Source: Aaosphaeria pasadenensis
Lineage: Eukaryota > Ascomycota > Dothideomycetes > Pleosporales
Reading direction: 5' to 3'
DNA: 64,000 nucleotides
Assembly: GCA_022813625.1 (NCBI GenBank)
Contig: JAKLMB010000007.1
Coordinates: 868,001 to 932,000 of the forward strand
Positions 53,901 through 64,000 of this stretch are shown piece after piece. Numbering within the stretch: the first letter of the stretch is position 1; each line of letters begins with the position of its first letter. The notes beneath the pieces are model-generated. The model was not told the origin of the DNA. It did not search any database and saw only the letters and a list, made by a program, of their open reading frames with translations. Both the position numbers and the translations under genes were made by a program.

Positions 53901-56900
53901 ATGGCACATCACTACGTAGACTCGCCCCGTACTGAGGGCGGCGATTTCACACGCGTTGACAACACAGAGGCCGCCCTCGATTTCAGCATGGAGGCCAGCT
54001 TCCGAGCTCCAGAAGGTCGCGACAATTTATTCAAACAAATGCGTGGAGCGCGCAACAACGTCACATCAACACCTCGAAACCCATTGGCGACACTACGAAA
54101 TCCGAACGCGAAATCCGAGTTCACTCCACTTATGAAGAGCGCAACAGCGAACAGGATGAGGCAAATCAACGGCTTACCGAAGGGAGGAATCGCGACACCT
54201 GCTGCAATGAAGCCGGGTTTCCAGCTTAGCAATTCGCCGTTACCGGAGGCTAGCACATACGACGCGACAAACTCGAGTATGATGAGCGATTCGGGGGTAG
54301 ATGGACGCACACCGGTACCAGATGCGGTCAGCTCAAGTGCGATGAGCACACCAATGGCACTGCCAAGGAGAGGGGAAGGTGCGCTGGAGGGAAACGGCAA
54401 TGTGATAACACTACGCGAACAGGAAGCAGTAAGTCTCAACCCCAGCGATGCAACAATGCTCTGTTCTAAGTTCGATTACCTAACTCCATAATAGCGCTTG
54501 GAACAGATCGACAAGGAAAATTTCGGTCTGAAGCTCAAGATCCATTTCCTCGAGGAGAATCTTAAGAAAACCGGCCCTGAGTTCAACGCCGCTGCACTCG
54601 CCGAGAACGTTTCCCTAAAAACCGAGAAGGTCACGATGGCGCGGGATATTCAAAAATATTCCAAGAGCCTCAAGAACGCGGAGAAGGAGCTGGATACATA
54701 CAGGCAACAACTAAGAGACTATGCCGAGAAGGTGAAAAGGCGGCATGCCGACGAAGGAATGCGAGAAGAGATGGATGAGTTGCGTAAACTTGCAGAAGAA
54801 CGCGCAGCTGAAATCGAGCAACTGGAAGCCAAGCTTGATGAGGCGGAGGGCGCGGAGGATGACCTTGAGAAACTGAACGAAGAGCTCGAGAAGGCCAACA
54901 CTGAGCTAAAACGAAGGGACGACTTACTCGACGAGCACGAAGAACAGATCGAAAATTTAGAACGGAAATTGCAAGCTGCTCAAGGTTCTCAGGAAGCGGA
55001 TCTTGAAAGCCAAGAGCAGCGTGTTGCCGAACAGCAGGAAAAGATCGAGGATTTGGAAGACCAACTTCGCTCCATGGAGCGGGAGAAGGACGCCGAAATC
55101 AACGAACTTCAGGAAAAGTTGGACTCTGCTTCTGGCGACAGTGATCAGCACGTGCGAGCTCTAGAAGAGCAGCTGGATAATGTTGAGAGACAGCTCAGCG
55201 AGGTGGAGGAACAGAAGCAAGACGAGATAAACGCGCTTGAAGAACGCCTAAGGATGTTTGAGCGTGAGAGGGACGTGGAGATCAAAGCCCTGCAACGCCA
55301 AGTGGATTCATCAGAGAGAGAGAAACTGCAGGAGATGGACGCTTTGAAAGAACGTTTACAACTTGCCGAGTCTCAAGGAGATAACCAGTTACAGCTTGCC
55401 CAACAAGCTGCCAATGACGCGCGCCAGAAGGTGATCGACGTTACCCGTGAGAAGGATGTCGAGCTGGAACTTCTCCAAGCGAGAGTGGACACGGCAGAAG
55501 CGCAGGTGGACGAGCTGGACAACTACCGAAAGCAAATGTCAGACTTGCAGCATCAAGTTACGTGCTTGCAAAGGGACACTGCATCGTACGAGCAACAAGT
55601 CAACCAAATGCGCAATACCATAACGCTCAAGGACCGCGAGATCGAAGAGTTTAAGAACATTCGCCATGAGCGTGACGATGCTACACAACAGATCCAAAGC
55701 ATGCGATCAACAATGTCCAACAAAGACCACCAGATTGAAGCCCTTCAAAGAATCACTCGCGAGCGGGATACTCTGTCCGCAGAACTGGGGAGTCTCCGGG
55801 CCTCCATGCAGACTCGCGAACGCGAACTAACAAATCTGCAAAAGAAGCTAGACAATCACGACAGTGCCTTGATGGAACTCTCAAAAGTCAAGGCCGATCT
55901 GGCGGATCGACTTCGTGAGATTGAAAATGCACGCAAGGCTATTGCAGAGCGCGATGCGGAGCTTGATGCTTTGAGAAACCACGCCGATGAGCCCGGAACA
56001 CAATTAGACGTAATGCAAGGCCTTGTACGCAAACGCGACGATGAATTGGAAGCATTACGTGAACAAATCAATCAACACAAAGGCAGTATGGATTCACTAC
56101 AGCAACTTGCTAAGCAAAGGCTGGACGCTCTCGAGTCATTCAAGGAGGAAATGAAGCAAGAAAAGCAGGATCTTGAGGATGAAATCGAAGTATTACAAGA
56201 GGCCGTCGACGAAGCGAGTGACGAAAAGTCGTCCTTGGAAGACAAGATTCGTATACTTGAACAGGAAGTTCAAGCCTCATACGAGATACAGACCAAGTCA
56301 TCAGACCTTGAAAGCGATCTCCGCAGAGTCGAGCGGGAGAAGGCCCAGCTTCGATCACGCGTGGAGAATTTACAGTTAGATCTAAAGGTCGCAGATCAAG
56401 ACCGCGATGACCTGCGTCTTCGCTTGGACAAGATTACCGCAGAACTGCACAACACCCGCTCGCTCAATTCTGGTTCTAATTCCATGGCATCGAAAGAGCG
56501 CAATGAGTTGCACGATTTGCTCCGTAAAAGTAAGCTTGAGGCGGAGGATCTCTCCATTCGCGTTACGGAGCTCGAAAGCGAACGTGATGATCTCGAACGC
56601 CGCCTTCGGTCGGACATCCGCGACCGCGAATCTAAGTTACGGTCCGCCGCTGCAGATTTGGAGTCTTTGCAACTTCAAGTGTCCGAAAAGACAGGTGAGC
56701 TTGAAGCCCTTCAGGGGACTGCAAGCCGACGCATCAGTCCTGGAACTCATGATCGAACTCTACGCCAATATCAAAATGAAATCCGAGACCTCAAAGAAAA
56801 TCTGCGAAACAAGGCCCTTGATGTTGAGGACTTGCAACAACAGATTGAAGATCGCGATACACGAATCCGGGATCTCACTATTCAGACAAAGAATACCCTC

Positions 56901-57428
56901 CGGGAGAAAGAGAAGAAACTTCGGATTATGCAATCTGAGCTTGACGCAACACAGAGAGCTGCACGGTCAGGCCTCGCCAGCGAAAGCGACAAAGAGAGGC
57001 GCCATATCAAGGAAATTCAAGGCCTTGCGAAACAAATTCAATATTTGAGGGCGCGTTGTGCCCGTGAGGCAGGCTTTCGTGAGAGCTTAGGATACCAAAA
57101 GAAGTTTTGTTTGATGATGATTGAAGTATACAATGAATGGTAGGTTCGTGCTATGCCGTAGACATTGTCAAATGCTAACATCCCATACAGTAATCGTCAA
57201 GACCTCAAACTCATCGAAGAAATGGGCATCACACCAGATATCACTTACCACCAAGGCAATCGTAGACGATCTTTGAAGTCGGCAGGACTTGCAGTAGTGG
57301 CTGCGATTAGAATGCAGAAGATGAGTCGTGAATGGGCTGGTCAACGCAAAGTGCACGCGCAGCTTGCACAGAAGCTGGAGGCTATGCATAGAACCAGGAG
57401 GAGCGAGAAAGCGCATGGGGGCAGATAG
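53901..57428 (+). CDS. spindle-pole-body/MTOC coiled-coil protein with CM1 and PACT motifs (Pcp1/ApsB type)
   Basis: Scaffold that would anchor gamma-tubulin complexes to spindle pole bodies or septal microtubule-organising centres. Exons 53901-54428, 54495-57139 and 57191-57428, with introns of 66 and 51 bp, give 1136 aa. Residues 1-170 are disordered and Ser/Pro/Thr-rich. Residues about 170-245, TLREQEARLEQIDKENFGLK and the following LKIHFLEENLKK, form the centrosomin CM1 (Cnn_1N) motif that binds the gamma-tubulin complex; intron 1 falls inside it. A nearly continuous coiled coil follows to about residue 1000. The C terminus, IQYLRARCAREAGFRESLGY and QKKFCLMMIEVYNECNRQDL, then KLIEEMGITPD (about 1020-1075), closely matches the PACT centrosome-targeting domain, rebuilt across intron 2. 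CM1 plus PACT points to Pcp1/Spc110-like PcpA or to ApsB/Mto1. I favour the Pcp1 side but cannot decide without alignment. Confidence 0.88.
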
Positions 57429-59336
57429 AGCCCATGGTGACTGGGATGAATGAATTGGAAAATCGGAGTCAGAACTTGTCTATCGTGGCTTTGCATGAAT
57501 CGGCTTGGGTACATTATTTGCGGCGCAAAAGGTTCTATTATTTGGCGGTTCGAGCGGCAGGGCGTATTCATCATACCTAATCGGTATACATTTTGTAGCG
57601 AACGACTATCAAATTTGTTCAAGTCCATCGTCCTACTTTGTCTATGGTGAAATAAATCCGATCTAGAGTTGGGTCCGTAAAAAGCAAGCACTGCGACAAT
57701 TGATACTGGGCTGAGTCATGAGAATGTACTGGTGCCCCGGATGTATAACTGCATTCGACCTGACGGCTGGTTAGTTACATTGCATGAAGGGTGTTCATTT
57801 CGCAAATTGATTTGACGGCACCCCATTGTCGTCATCATTTCTTTGCTGCGGCCACAACTTCAATATAGAGTGTTCAAAATGTATGACTTCTCAGGATCGT
57901 GAATGCAGCAGGGTTTCTCCGATATATCGATTGAAACTCAGTGTTCTCAGCCGCATAGATAGCTCGTCTCCATTTTGGGCCACCAGCAACACCCGCTCTG
58001 AGTATCTGACGCATGCGACTACGCATCCCACGTGGCCTGTGGGCCATTGAAAAAGCAATGATTCATACAAAACGAGTTCTGCGCCGTTTCGTTCGCATTG
58101 CAATTTCTTGCATTATTGGGGTCCCCCAGCCTCAAATTTACTCGTACTCGTACATTCCTTGCATGGCTTGACTAAGTTAAGTGGAGCAATCGATCTCCGC
58201 CTCATTCGTAAATTAGCCCTTGCGCGCGGAAAAGTCCACTACATCCGATCGAAACATTAAATTAACGAAACAGTCAGGACATAGATAGGTCAAGAGCCAT
58301 TGTAGAGCATTGTGAACATCACTTGAGTTGGCGGCCGCGTAGCTTTGTATGTGTGTACGTAAAGAGGATTCATGACATCACGTTCAACGGCAGGCGGGCA
58401 AAAATGTGCCTTGCTTATCAGGCTTGTCGGGCGTATTTAGGTAGAAGTCTCTTGTTTACGGACTAATCAACAAATCAAAATCTAAGACAAGTTTCGGTAG
58501 GTAAGCAAGCATGGACAGCCTTGCAGATTGTTAGGCAGATGATTATGGTCAACGTCAACGTCCAAGTCTTGCTTAGTCTCTCCTACTATGGGACTTCATC
58601 GGATATGCTAAACTACGTTCGACGAAACCGTTATGCCAAACGGGAAGCTACGGGGCAACAGCGGTTGTCACTTCAAGGACACGGCTTGAAAGAATAAATT
58701 GCGATTGCGTGGACTATGACAAAAAGGACCGAAGAATGTGTCAAGCGATAAAATGAGTGTTGGATTGGTTATTAGTACTGAGGTAAAATAAACAAAGCGG
58801 AACACAACAAAACAAAGCAAAGCAAAACATGGCAAAAAGCAGAACAAGACAAAAACAGCCAAAAGGAACGACTCTATGAAAATGACAATTGCAATTTGTG
58901 TACTTCCCAGCATGTACGTCCCTCTGTTCAAAATGACACAAGTGTCCGCGACATTGTCCCCCATGTCAGGTGGCATCTCACGAAGCCAACCTACGCGTTT
59001 GCTGTGGTGCCTGCTCTCCATGGTCGTAGATAGGAAGAAGCATTGAACACCAAACACCAAACACCAGGTACCGTGAATCAAGGATGCGTTGAGCCCAGGT
59101 CTGGCCCATGCTCTGGCGGAGCATCCCGTCGGTCCTGACCATGGGGTCCATAAATCCATCCACCTGATTCGGTACTGCATTTCTTCGGAATAAGACACAC
59201 ATTGTCTACATGGCCGGCATGTTCATGGTAATCTCGTACCTTTGCCGGGGGTAGCGAAGGCGAGGGGGGAGGGAAGTTCGTTGGCTGTTGAGATCTTGTT
59301 TGCGCTCAGGTCTTCATCTATCACAACGAATGCAAC
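57429..59336. other. intergenic
   Basis: 1.9 kb between the 3' ends of the PACT gene (+) and the Gln-rich ORF (-). It contains an A/C-rich run (58790-58860, repeated AAGCAAAACA-like words) and a 7-bp direct repeat CACCAAA around 59045-59065. A 176-codon minus-strand frame (58668-59198) is the shadow of the A/C-rich run. No gene seen. Confidence 0.5.
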
Positions 59337-59816
59337 CTATCCTCTGTTGCCGTTGCCTCCAGAATGATGATGCCATTGACCTTGCGTTTGACCGTTGTTG
59401 TTGTTGTTGTTGTTACCACCTTGTTGTCCTTGCCCTAAGAGTTGTGGGTCGATGGGTATGGCTCCATGGCCTGACCCACCACTGGTACTTCCGTCCTGTG
59501 CCCGGCCGTAGGGCCATGGGTGTGGTACACGGGGGATTTGGAATGGACCTGTGATCTGGTTCCGCGCAACTGGAGCGCTCTGACGTTGAGGATTCGGCTG
59601 ATAGTGATGGAACTGGGTTTGCATGGCTGGAGGAGACGCGGAATTGGAGTGCGTAGATTGGCTGCGGCCCTGGCCGGAAGTGAACTGTTGTTGCTGGTAG
59701 TTCTGTGTTTGACCCCCTTGAGAGGACTGTTGGTTGTATTGTTGGCCGTACTGTTGACCGTACTGCTGGCCATACTGCTGGCCGTATTGCTGGTTGTTCT
59801 GTCGTTGATCCGCCAT
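59337..59816 (-). CDS. small Gln/Gly/Asn-rich low-complexity protein
   Basis: Unspliced frame of 159 aa from MADQRQNNQQYGQQYGQQ to HHSGGNGNRG. The N terminus has five QYGQ-type units (residues about 9-28), then Gln/Ser/Gly-rich sequence, a short Pro/aromatic segment (FQIPRVPHPWPYGRA) and an Asn run encoded by a GTT/AAC microsatellite. The composition (Gln, Asn, Gly, Tyr; few charges) is of the prion-like or RNA-binding-protein-tail kind, but no folded domain is present, so it may be a lineage-specific protein. It might also be a non-coding transcript or part of a larger spliced gene. A clean ATG-initiated frame with a strongly biased but sensible composition is the only support. Confidence 0.5.
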   Translation of the reverse strand: MADQRQNNQQYGQQYGQQYGQQYGQQYNQQSSQGGQTQNYQQQQFTSGQGRSQSTHSNSASPPAMQTQFHHYQPNPQRQSAPVARNQITGPFQIPRVPHPWPYGRAQDGSTSGGSGHGAIPIDPQLLGQGQQGGNNNNNNNGQTQGQWHHHSGGNGNRG

Positions 59817-62800
59817 TTGAATGGTATTGTGTTGATGTTGTTCAGGGAATTCGGCAATATATATGTTTGAAGGCTAAGAGCACTGTGTGCGGGAGCTATC
59901 CGTCAATAGTCTGGTTTTTATATGCTCGTAATGGAATTGGAAGTAAGTGATGGAGATGATGGTGACGGTGATCTGCTTGCTTCACGATCTCTTATATAGT
60001 TAGTTCCCTCGACTGGAGTGTTCCTACAAATCGTTCACCGGAAGGTGTGTCATTCGAAGAGGCCTCTCGCTCTCATTCTACAACACTGTTGTCACATTGT
60101 GATATTCCTACGCTATCCTTAGATTGAGGAACCGAACGCGAGCAACTCAGCCCTACCCCAGACTGTCTCACATTGTAATGTGCATCACGGGGATTCTTTT
60201 TCTGATGCCTAACCTTCGCCCACGAGAAGAAGGTCGGATAATTCCATTTGAAGCTCGATCAAGGAATGGAACCCCTCTGGAAGTGGAAGTAACGTTACCA
60301 CTTTGGTCATTCTCATCCGGAAAATAAACACGGGGTGGATCCCTAGCGCACTCGAAGAGGCTACCACCGTGGTTCGAGTGAACAGTTCCCCTGTTCTGGA
60401 GTGTTGGTGGCTCGCCATGCCTAATACACCGCGTGGCTAAGCTGTCTAGGCGAGAACATAGTATATTTCTGTATTGATAGCGCAGCGATGAATGCAATTT
60501 TCGATATGTGAATACCCAAGTCAAGTGACTCAGAAACAAGGCAACGAAATAGGAATTGGGATTCGACGCCGGCCTCTGCCAATGCGTAAAGAAATACTCT
60601 GTGAGCACTCGCTTGAGGCTGCTTCTGCCTTGGTCGGGTCCAAATGAGGTAAACTTAGAGCTCCCATTTGTGTGGCTGAGCAACTATGACGATGCTGTCA
60701 CCAAACGTGACCAATCAGAGGTGCAATGCTGTTAAAATGGTCGCATGTGCCTATGGAAACCTATGTATTTGAAATGGTACGAGTAGAATGCAGGATCTGA
60801 TACATGTCAAAATATTTAAAACCCACGGTAACCATTCTTTCATCTGAGATTAGACGAAACGTGGATTCATTCTGAGTACGTTTAAGGGCGAGTAGTGTTC
60901 TGGGAGTCAACACATAAGACTGAATGCCAAAGATCGGACTACGTGCTACAAAATATCAGCCCATGATTGGTGGTACAGTAAGCTGGCCATCAAACAGCCA
61001 ATTGGTCCATTAGTTGCGTGGCTGTACCCCAGACGATTTGTCGCAGGATTCAGGTACGCGGCGAAGATTCAGAAAATGACGAACCTCGGTAGTGGTGGGC
61101 AGGACACCGGAGAGTCTGTGTGATGGATCTTCCTTCTGCGGAAGAGTCAGCGTGTATATCTTGCAGCCGGGCAACGCAATCGATGTATATTTAGAAAGTT
61201 TTGTAGAGCGCACCGAGTAGCTAAAGTTCATCTGGTCAAAGTACTAGCAGAGATATGGAGTTCATGCTCAGTTTGTCTCGCAAGCCTTCTTTCTTTGTGA
61301 GCGAAATCACCAAGAACAATTTCGTGAAGTTCAAATGTCTTTGTTAAGATGTACATGTACGGAGTACACGATACTACAAAACTAATAACCTTGGCCCGTC
61401 ACTCAAACCGAGCGCTGTAGCAGCAGGCGCAAGCGGGCCCCTTTGCGCGAACGGTTGCTTTGCGCAGGAGGATGCTCACCTACCTTGTTTCTCGCTTCAG
61501 CATGTCAAAAACGGGCTTACCATGACCCGGCAGCAGGTCCCTCGTCACAATTAAGCGGGTGCTTTGCACGGTACGTGATGGGAACAAAGTCCAACAAACC
61601 CTGCGCCCATGGCAAGCGATGTATCATAGGGCATAAGCGAAGGTACTGAGTCCCTCACTGTAGCGATAAGCGCGCTTCTGACGTTGACAAAATCGGTCAT
61701 TTGCCTTTCATGGAACTAGGGTGACATTGGGATCATCAGCGAGTAGGAATTGATTTTGAGCGGCCGCGAGATGAAAAGTGTGGCGCCGTACTAGAGAACA
61801 TTGTATGACTCTAGCAGAAAGTAGTCAATGACATTATCTTACAATCAATGAATGGCATGCATACCTTGTTAAGGTAGGTACATTCTGAAAGTGACTGTTA
61901 GACTAACTAAGCGTACGAAACAATGCACAATGCAAGCGGGTGATATGCTGTACTCTTCAAGGTGTGGAGCGGTCCATATCACTTCATAGTGAGGCCTACG
62001 AGATTTGAAAGTAACAAGAGCCTGGAGTACATGATCATATTGTTGTGTAGAAGGATAGATGAGGCTGTTCAGGGATCACGTGTATGAGGAAGGACACTAG
62101 GCAGGGCATAGATAGATCGATCAGGGCTGCCGAGAGAGATCGAGGCATCATCCACCTACCTCGGGAGACCTATCGACAGAGGCAAATATCTACTTATCCT
62201 ACCTATTCACCGATTGCGGGTCGTGCCTGTGATGCTCCCTACTACAGAGGCGTATATACGCGATAATATATGCCTTTGTTGTGACGCTCATTGGATTCAT
62301 CGTGCGACTGAAAGGTGATTCAAAGATTAATCCTCAGGGTTTGCAGAATTTAGCGAAATGAATAGACTTCGCGATGAAATATGACTACCTACATGTGATA
62401 TGAGCCTAGAAGAAGCAACCAATTCCATCGTGCATTTGAAATATACGACATGTAGTCTCGCTATCTCGAAATTATATATAGATATTGGAAAATTCACTGT
62501 CCACAGAAAAGGTCACTAATGATTGCTGCATTCGACAGGCGAATCAACTTTACGAGCTTTTATTATACTGCAACCAGAATGAGAAAAGACGATACAGCTA
62601 TTTTTGGCCTCTATATGCCAAGTGAACTTCGCTTCATTCGTATGTAAAAGACACCTGAGATCATTTTGCAATCTCTTAGTGTATATGCCTAGGTAAGGTA
62701 GTTTACCATGCATCTGTTTGAATTAATTTGGACGGTCTTTCATCAATACGAGCGCGTCCCTTAGATGATCATTCCTTGACGCTTTCATTTGACTTTTTGG

Positions 62801-63286
62801 GTGCTTAATAAGTGTGCGAAATGTTTTTAATAGTTGCTTCCTCGAACGGAGGCCGGTTACAGCATGAATGTAAGACTTGGGCTTCCGAATACGAAGCTTT
62901 AAAAGTCTTTTGACTGATGTTCAAATTGATTCAAGGCAATATCCAGATTCATAAGAGATTATGCTTGTATCACAGGAAGTAATGACTGGGTTCTGAGGCA
63001 ACTCCATGCCTTAATCTCTCACTGACAATGTTGGGGCGATTTCACTTTCACCTGGCGTTCTGCAACCTTTCCCACAAAGCACGCCACTTTCACCAGCGAA
63101 CATTGTACCCCCAACCCTTGCGGCACAGATTCAACAATAATTACCCAGTTCAGGAACATATTTATGAACTTGACTTCACATGTCAACGTTGACTGATCAT
63201 ATGTTGACAAGAGATATACAATACCATCGCTTAGAAAAGCGCGCTCCATATCACCTAAACTACCACCAACGACGGACAACGACAAC
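59817..63286. other. long gene-poor region
   Basis: 3.5 kb, AT-rich in places, without a convincing gene. It holds a TACGGAGTA copy (61358-61366). The longest frame (60168-60683, minus, 171 codons) has no recognised motif. No long terminal repeats or transposase-like frames noticed by eye; a degraded element cannot be excluded. Confidence 0.5.
61358..61366. repeat. TACGGAGTA 9-mer
   Basis: Eighth intergenic copy, preceded by GTACATG, which makes a longer GTAC-bounded stretch. Confidence 0.8.
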
Positions 63287-64000
63287 ATGCACGAACCTAC
63301 TATGAGGTTTCCAGAGGATCAGGAAAGAATGAAAGCTGCGGAGGCTCTAATGCTGCTAGCAAGGGAAAGCCGCCATTTAATCAACACCGCGCAAGGTCAT
63401 CATGCTGTACTGCTAACGACCAATACAACAACTGCCCCGGATCTCGCAATGAATTGTTCAACGCTTCCAAGTCATTTCGACTATACTCAAGTTCCAGCAT
63501 ATGCTACGCCAATAAACCCCAAAAAAGAATCATGGGCCGAATCTTCCCAAGAGGCCGATCCTCAGAGACACAAGCGAAACTGGCATGGAAGGACACTCTG
63601 GACAGAAGACGAGATCAGTATTTTATTTGAACGATGGGTATAGGGTTTCACATATCACCGGATTAGTACTGAATCCTTTCCCTATCGTTCTTTAGCATTT
63701 TGCACATTGAAGATAGCCGCATTGAAGAAGGCAGGTAGAATTGTTCATGATGAGCAAGCCGCTCACGGATACATCTTGCTCGATAAAGATTATGGAGTTG
63801 CAGTGATTATGGATTCAAGAAATGTCCAGGGCATTGCCAGTCCTACACAATGCACACCGAGGTTAGATCAAGCCTACGCAAGGAGACATTATCTGGATAC
63901 AATGTGGGCTAGAGCAGAGATCAAAGATCTAGAGAGCGGCAGTTTGGGAATATTTGTTTGCGCCAATAGGTTCTTGTCTAGGACTAGGATGCCGCTCCAT
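63287..64000 (+). CDS. unrecognised gene, 5' part (runs off right edge)
   Basis: Exon 1 (63287-63637) encodes 117 residues from MHEPTMRFPEDQERMKAAEALML to KRNWHGRTLWTEDEISILFERW. The WTEDEISILFERW end resembles the first helix of a Myb/SANT-type domain. A GTATAG donor follows. The frame continues only with an acceptor at 63711-63712 (intron of 75 bp), giving a second exon of 96 codons to the window edge with IAALKKAGRIVHDEQAAHGYIL and a basic segment, YARRHYLDTMWARAEIKDL. The nearer acceptor (TTTAG at about 63695) leads to a stop. No enzymatic motif seen. The splice model is tentative; the two exons could also belong to two genes. Confidence 0.45.

Noticed and set aside
58668..59198. 176-codon frame with a hydrophobic middle
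   Set aside because: The hydrophobic part is the translation of a repeated A/C-rich word run, not a true membrane segment.
60168..60683. 171-codon minus-strand frame
   Set aside because: No recognisable domain and no neighbouring exon; kept only as part of the gene-poor region.
1..64000. CRISPR arrays, bacterial insertion sequences, rRNA genes, long terminal repeats
   Set aside because: None seen; eukaryotic intron-bearing genes dominate and no long spaced identical repeats were noticed by eye.

Overview
The window is nuclear DNA from a filamentous ascomycete (Pezizomycotina). The evidence is short spliceosomal introns (about 50-70 bp, GTRNGT donors, YAG acceptors), Bck1/CaMK/SPX/Jjj1 proteins of fungal type, a fungal tyrosinase, an Egh16-like secreted protein and a split tRNA-Asp. 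The class (Dothideomycetes, Leotiomycetes, Eurotiomycetes) cannot be fixed from the sequence alone. No bacterial, viral, CRISPR or intact transposon sequence was seen.

Layout. 1-24.5 kb is gene-dense: an FAD monooxygenase cut by the left edge (-), a pyroglutamyl-peptidase (+), an unknown four-helix membrane glycoprotein (+), a Ca2+/calmodulin-dependent kinase (-), cofactor-independent phosphoglycerate mutase (-), Mediator subunit 9 (+), a short-chain dehydrogenase (-), a four-helix membrane protein (-), an amino-acid/choline-type permease (-), an SPX-RING protein (-) and the J-protein Jjj1 (+). 25.9-31.4 kb is one unspliced 5.4-kb gene for the cell-wall-integrity MAPKKK Bck1 (-).

From 31.4 to 47 kb genes are sparse: pyruvate decarboxylase (+), a secreted tyrosinase (+), an Egh16-like secreted protein (-) and an intron-containing tRNA-Asp(GUC), separated by intergenic stretches of up to about 4 kb. 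These stretches are rich in microsatellites and in two recurrent 9-mers, TACGGAGTA and TACTGTGTA. 47-59.8 kb holds an ankyrin-type protein (+), a PhiA-like secreted cell-wall protein (-), an Ecd/SGT1 protein (-), a spindle-pole-body CM1/PACT coiled-coil protein (+) and a small Gln/Gly-rich ORF (-). 59.8-63.3 kb has no convincing gene. An unrecognised gene runs off the right edge.

The genes do not form a pathway cluster. Most are housekeeping or signalling genes: glycolysis/fermentation (iPGM, Pdc), phosphate sensing, Ca2+ and cell-wall signalling, ribosome biogenesis, transcription and microtubule nucleation. Three secreted surface or pigment-type proteins (tyrosinase, Egh16-like, PhiA-like) lie within 9 kb of each other. 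No polyketide or nonribosomal peptide synthase is present, so I see no secondary-metabolite cluster. The most unusual features are the intergenic palindromic 9-mers, the sequon array inserted in the tyrosinase, and the predicted N-terminal histidine of the mature Egh16-like protein. I did not find a clear new multi-gene system.
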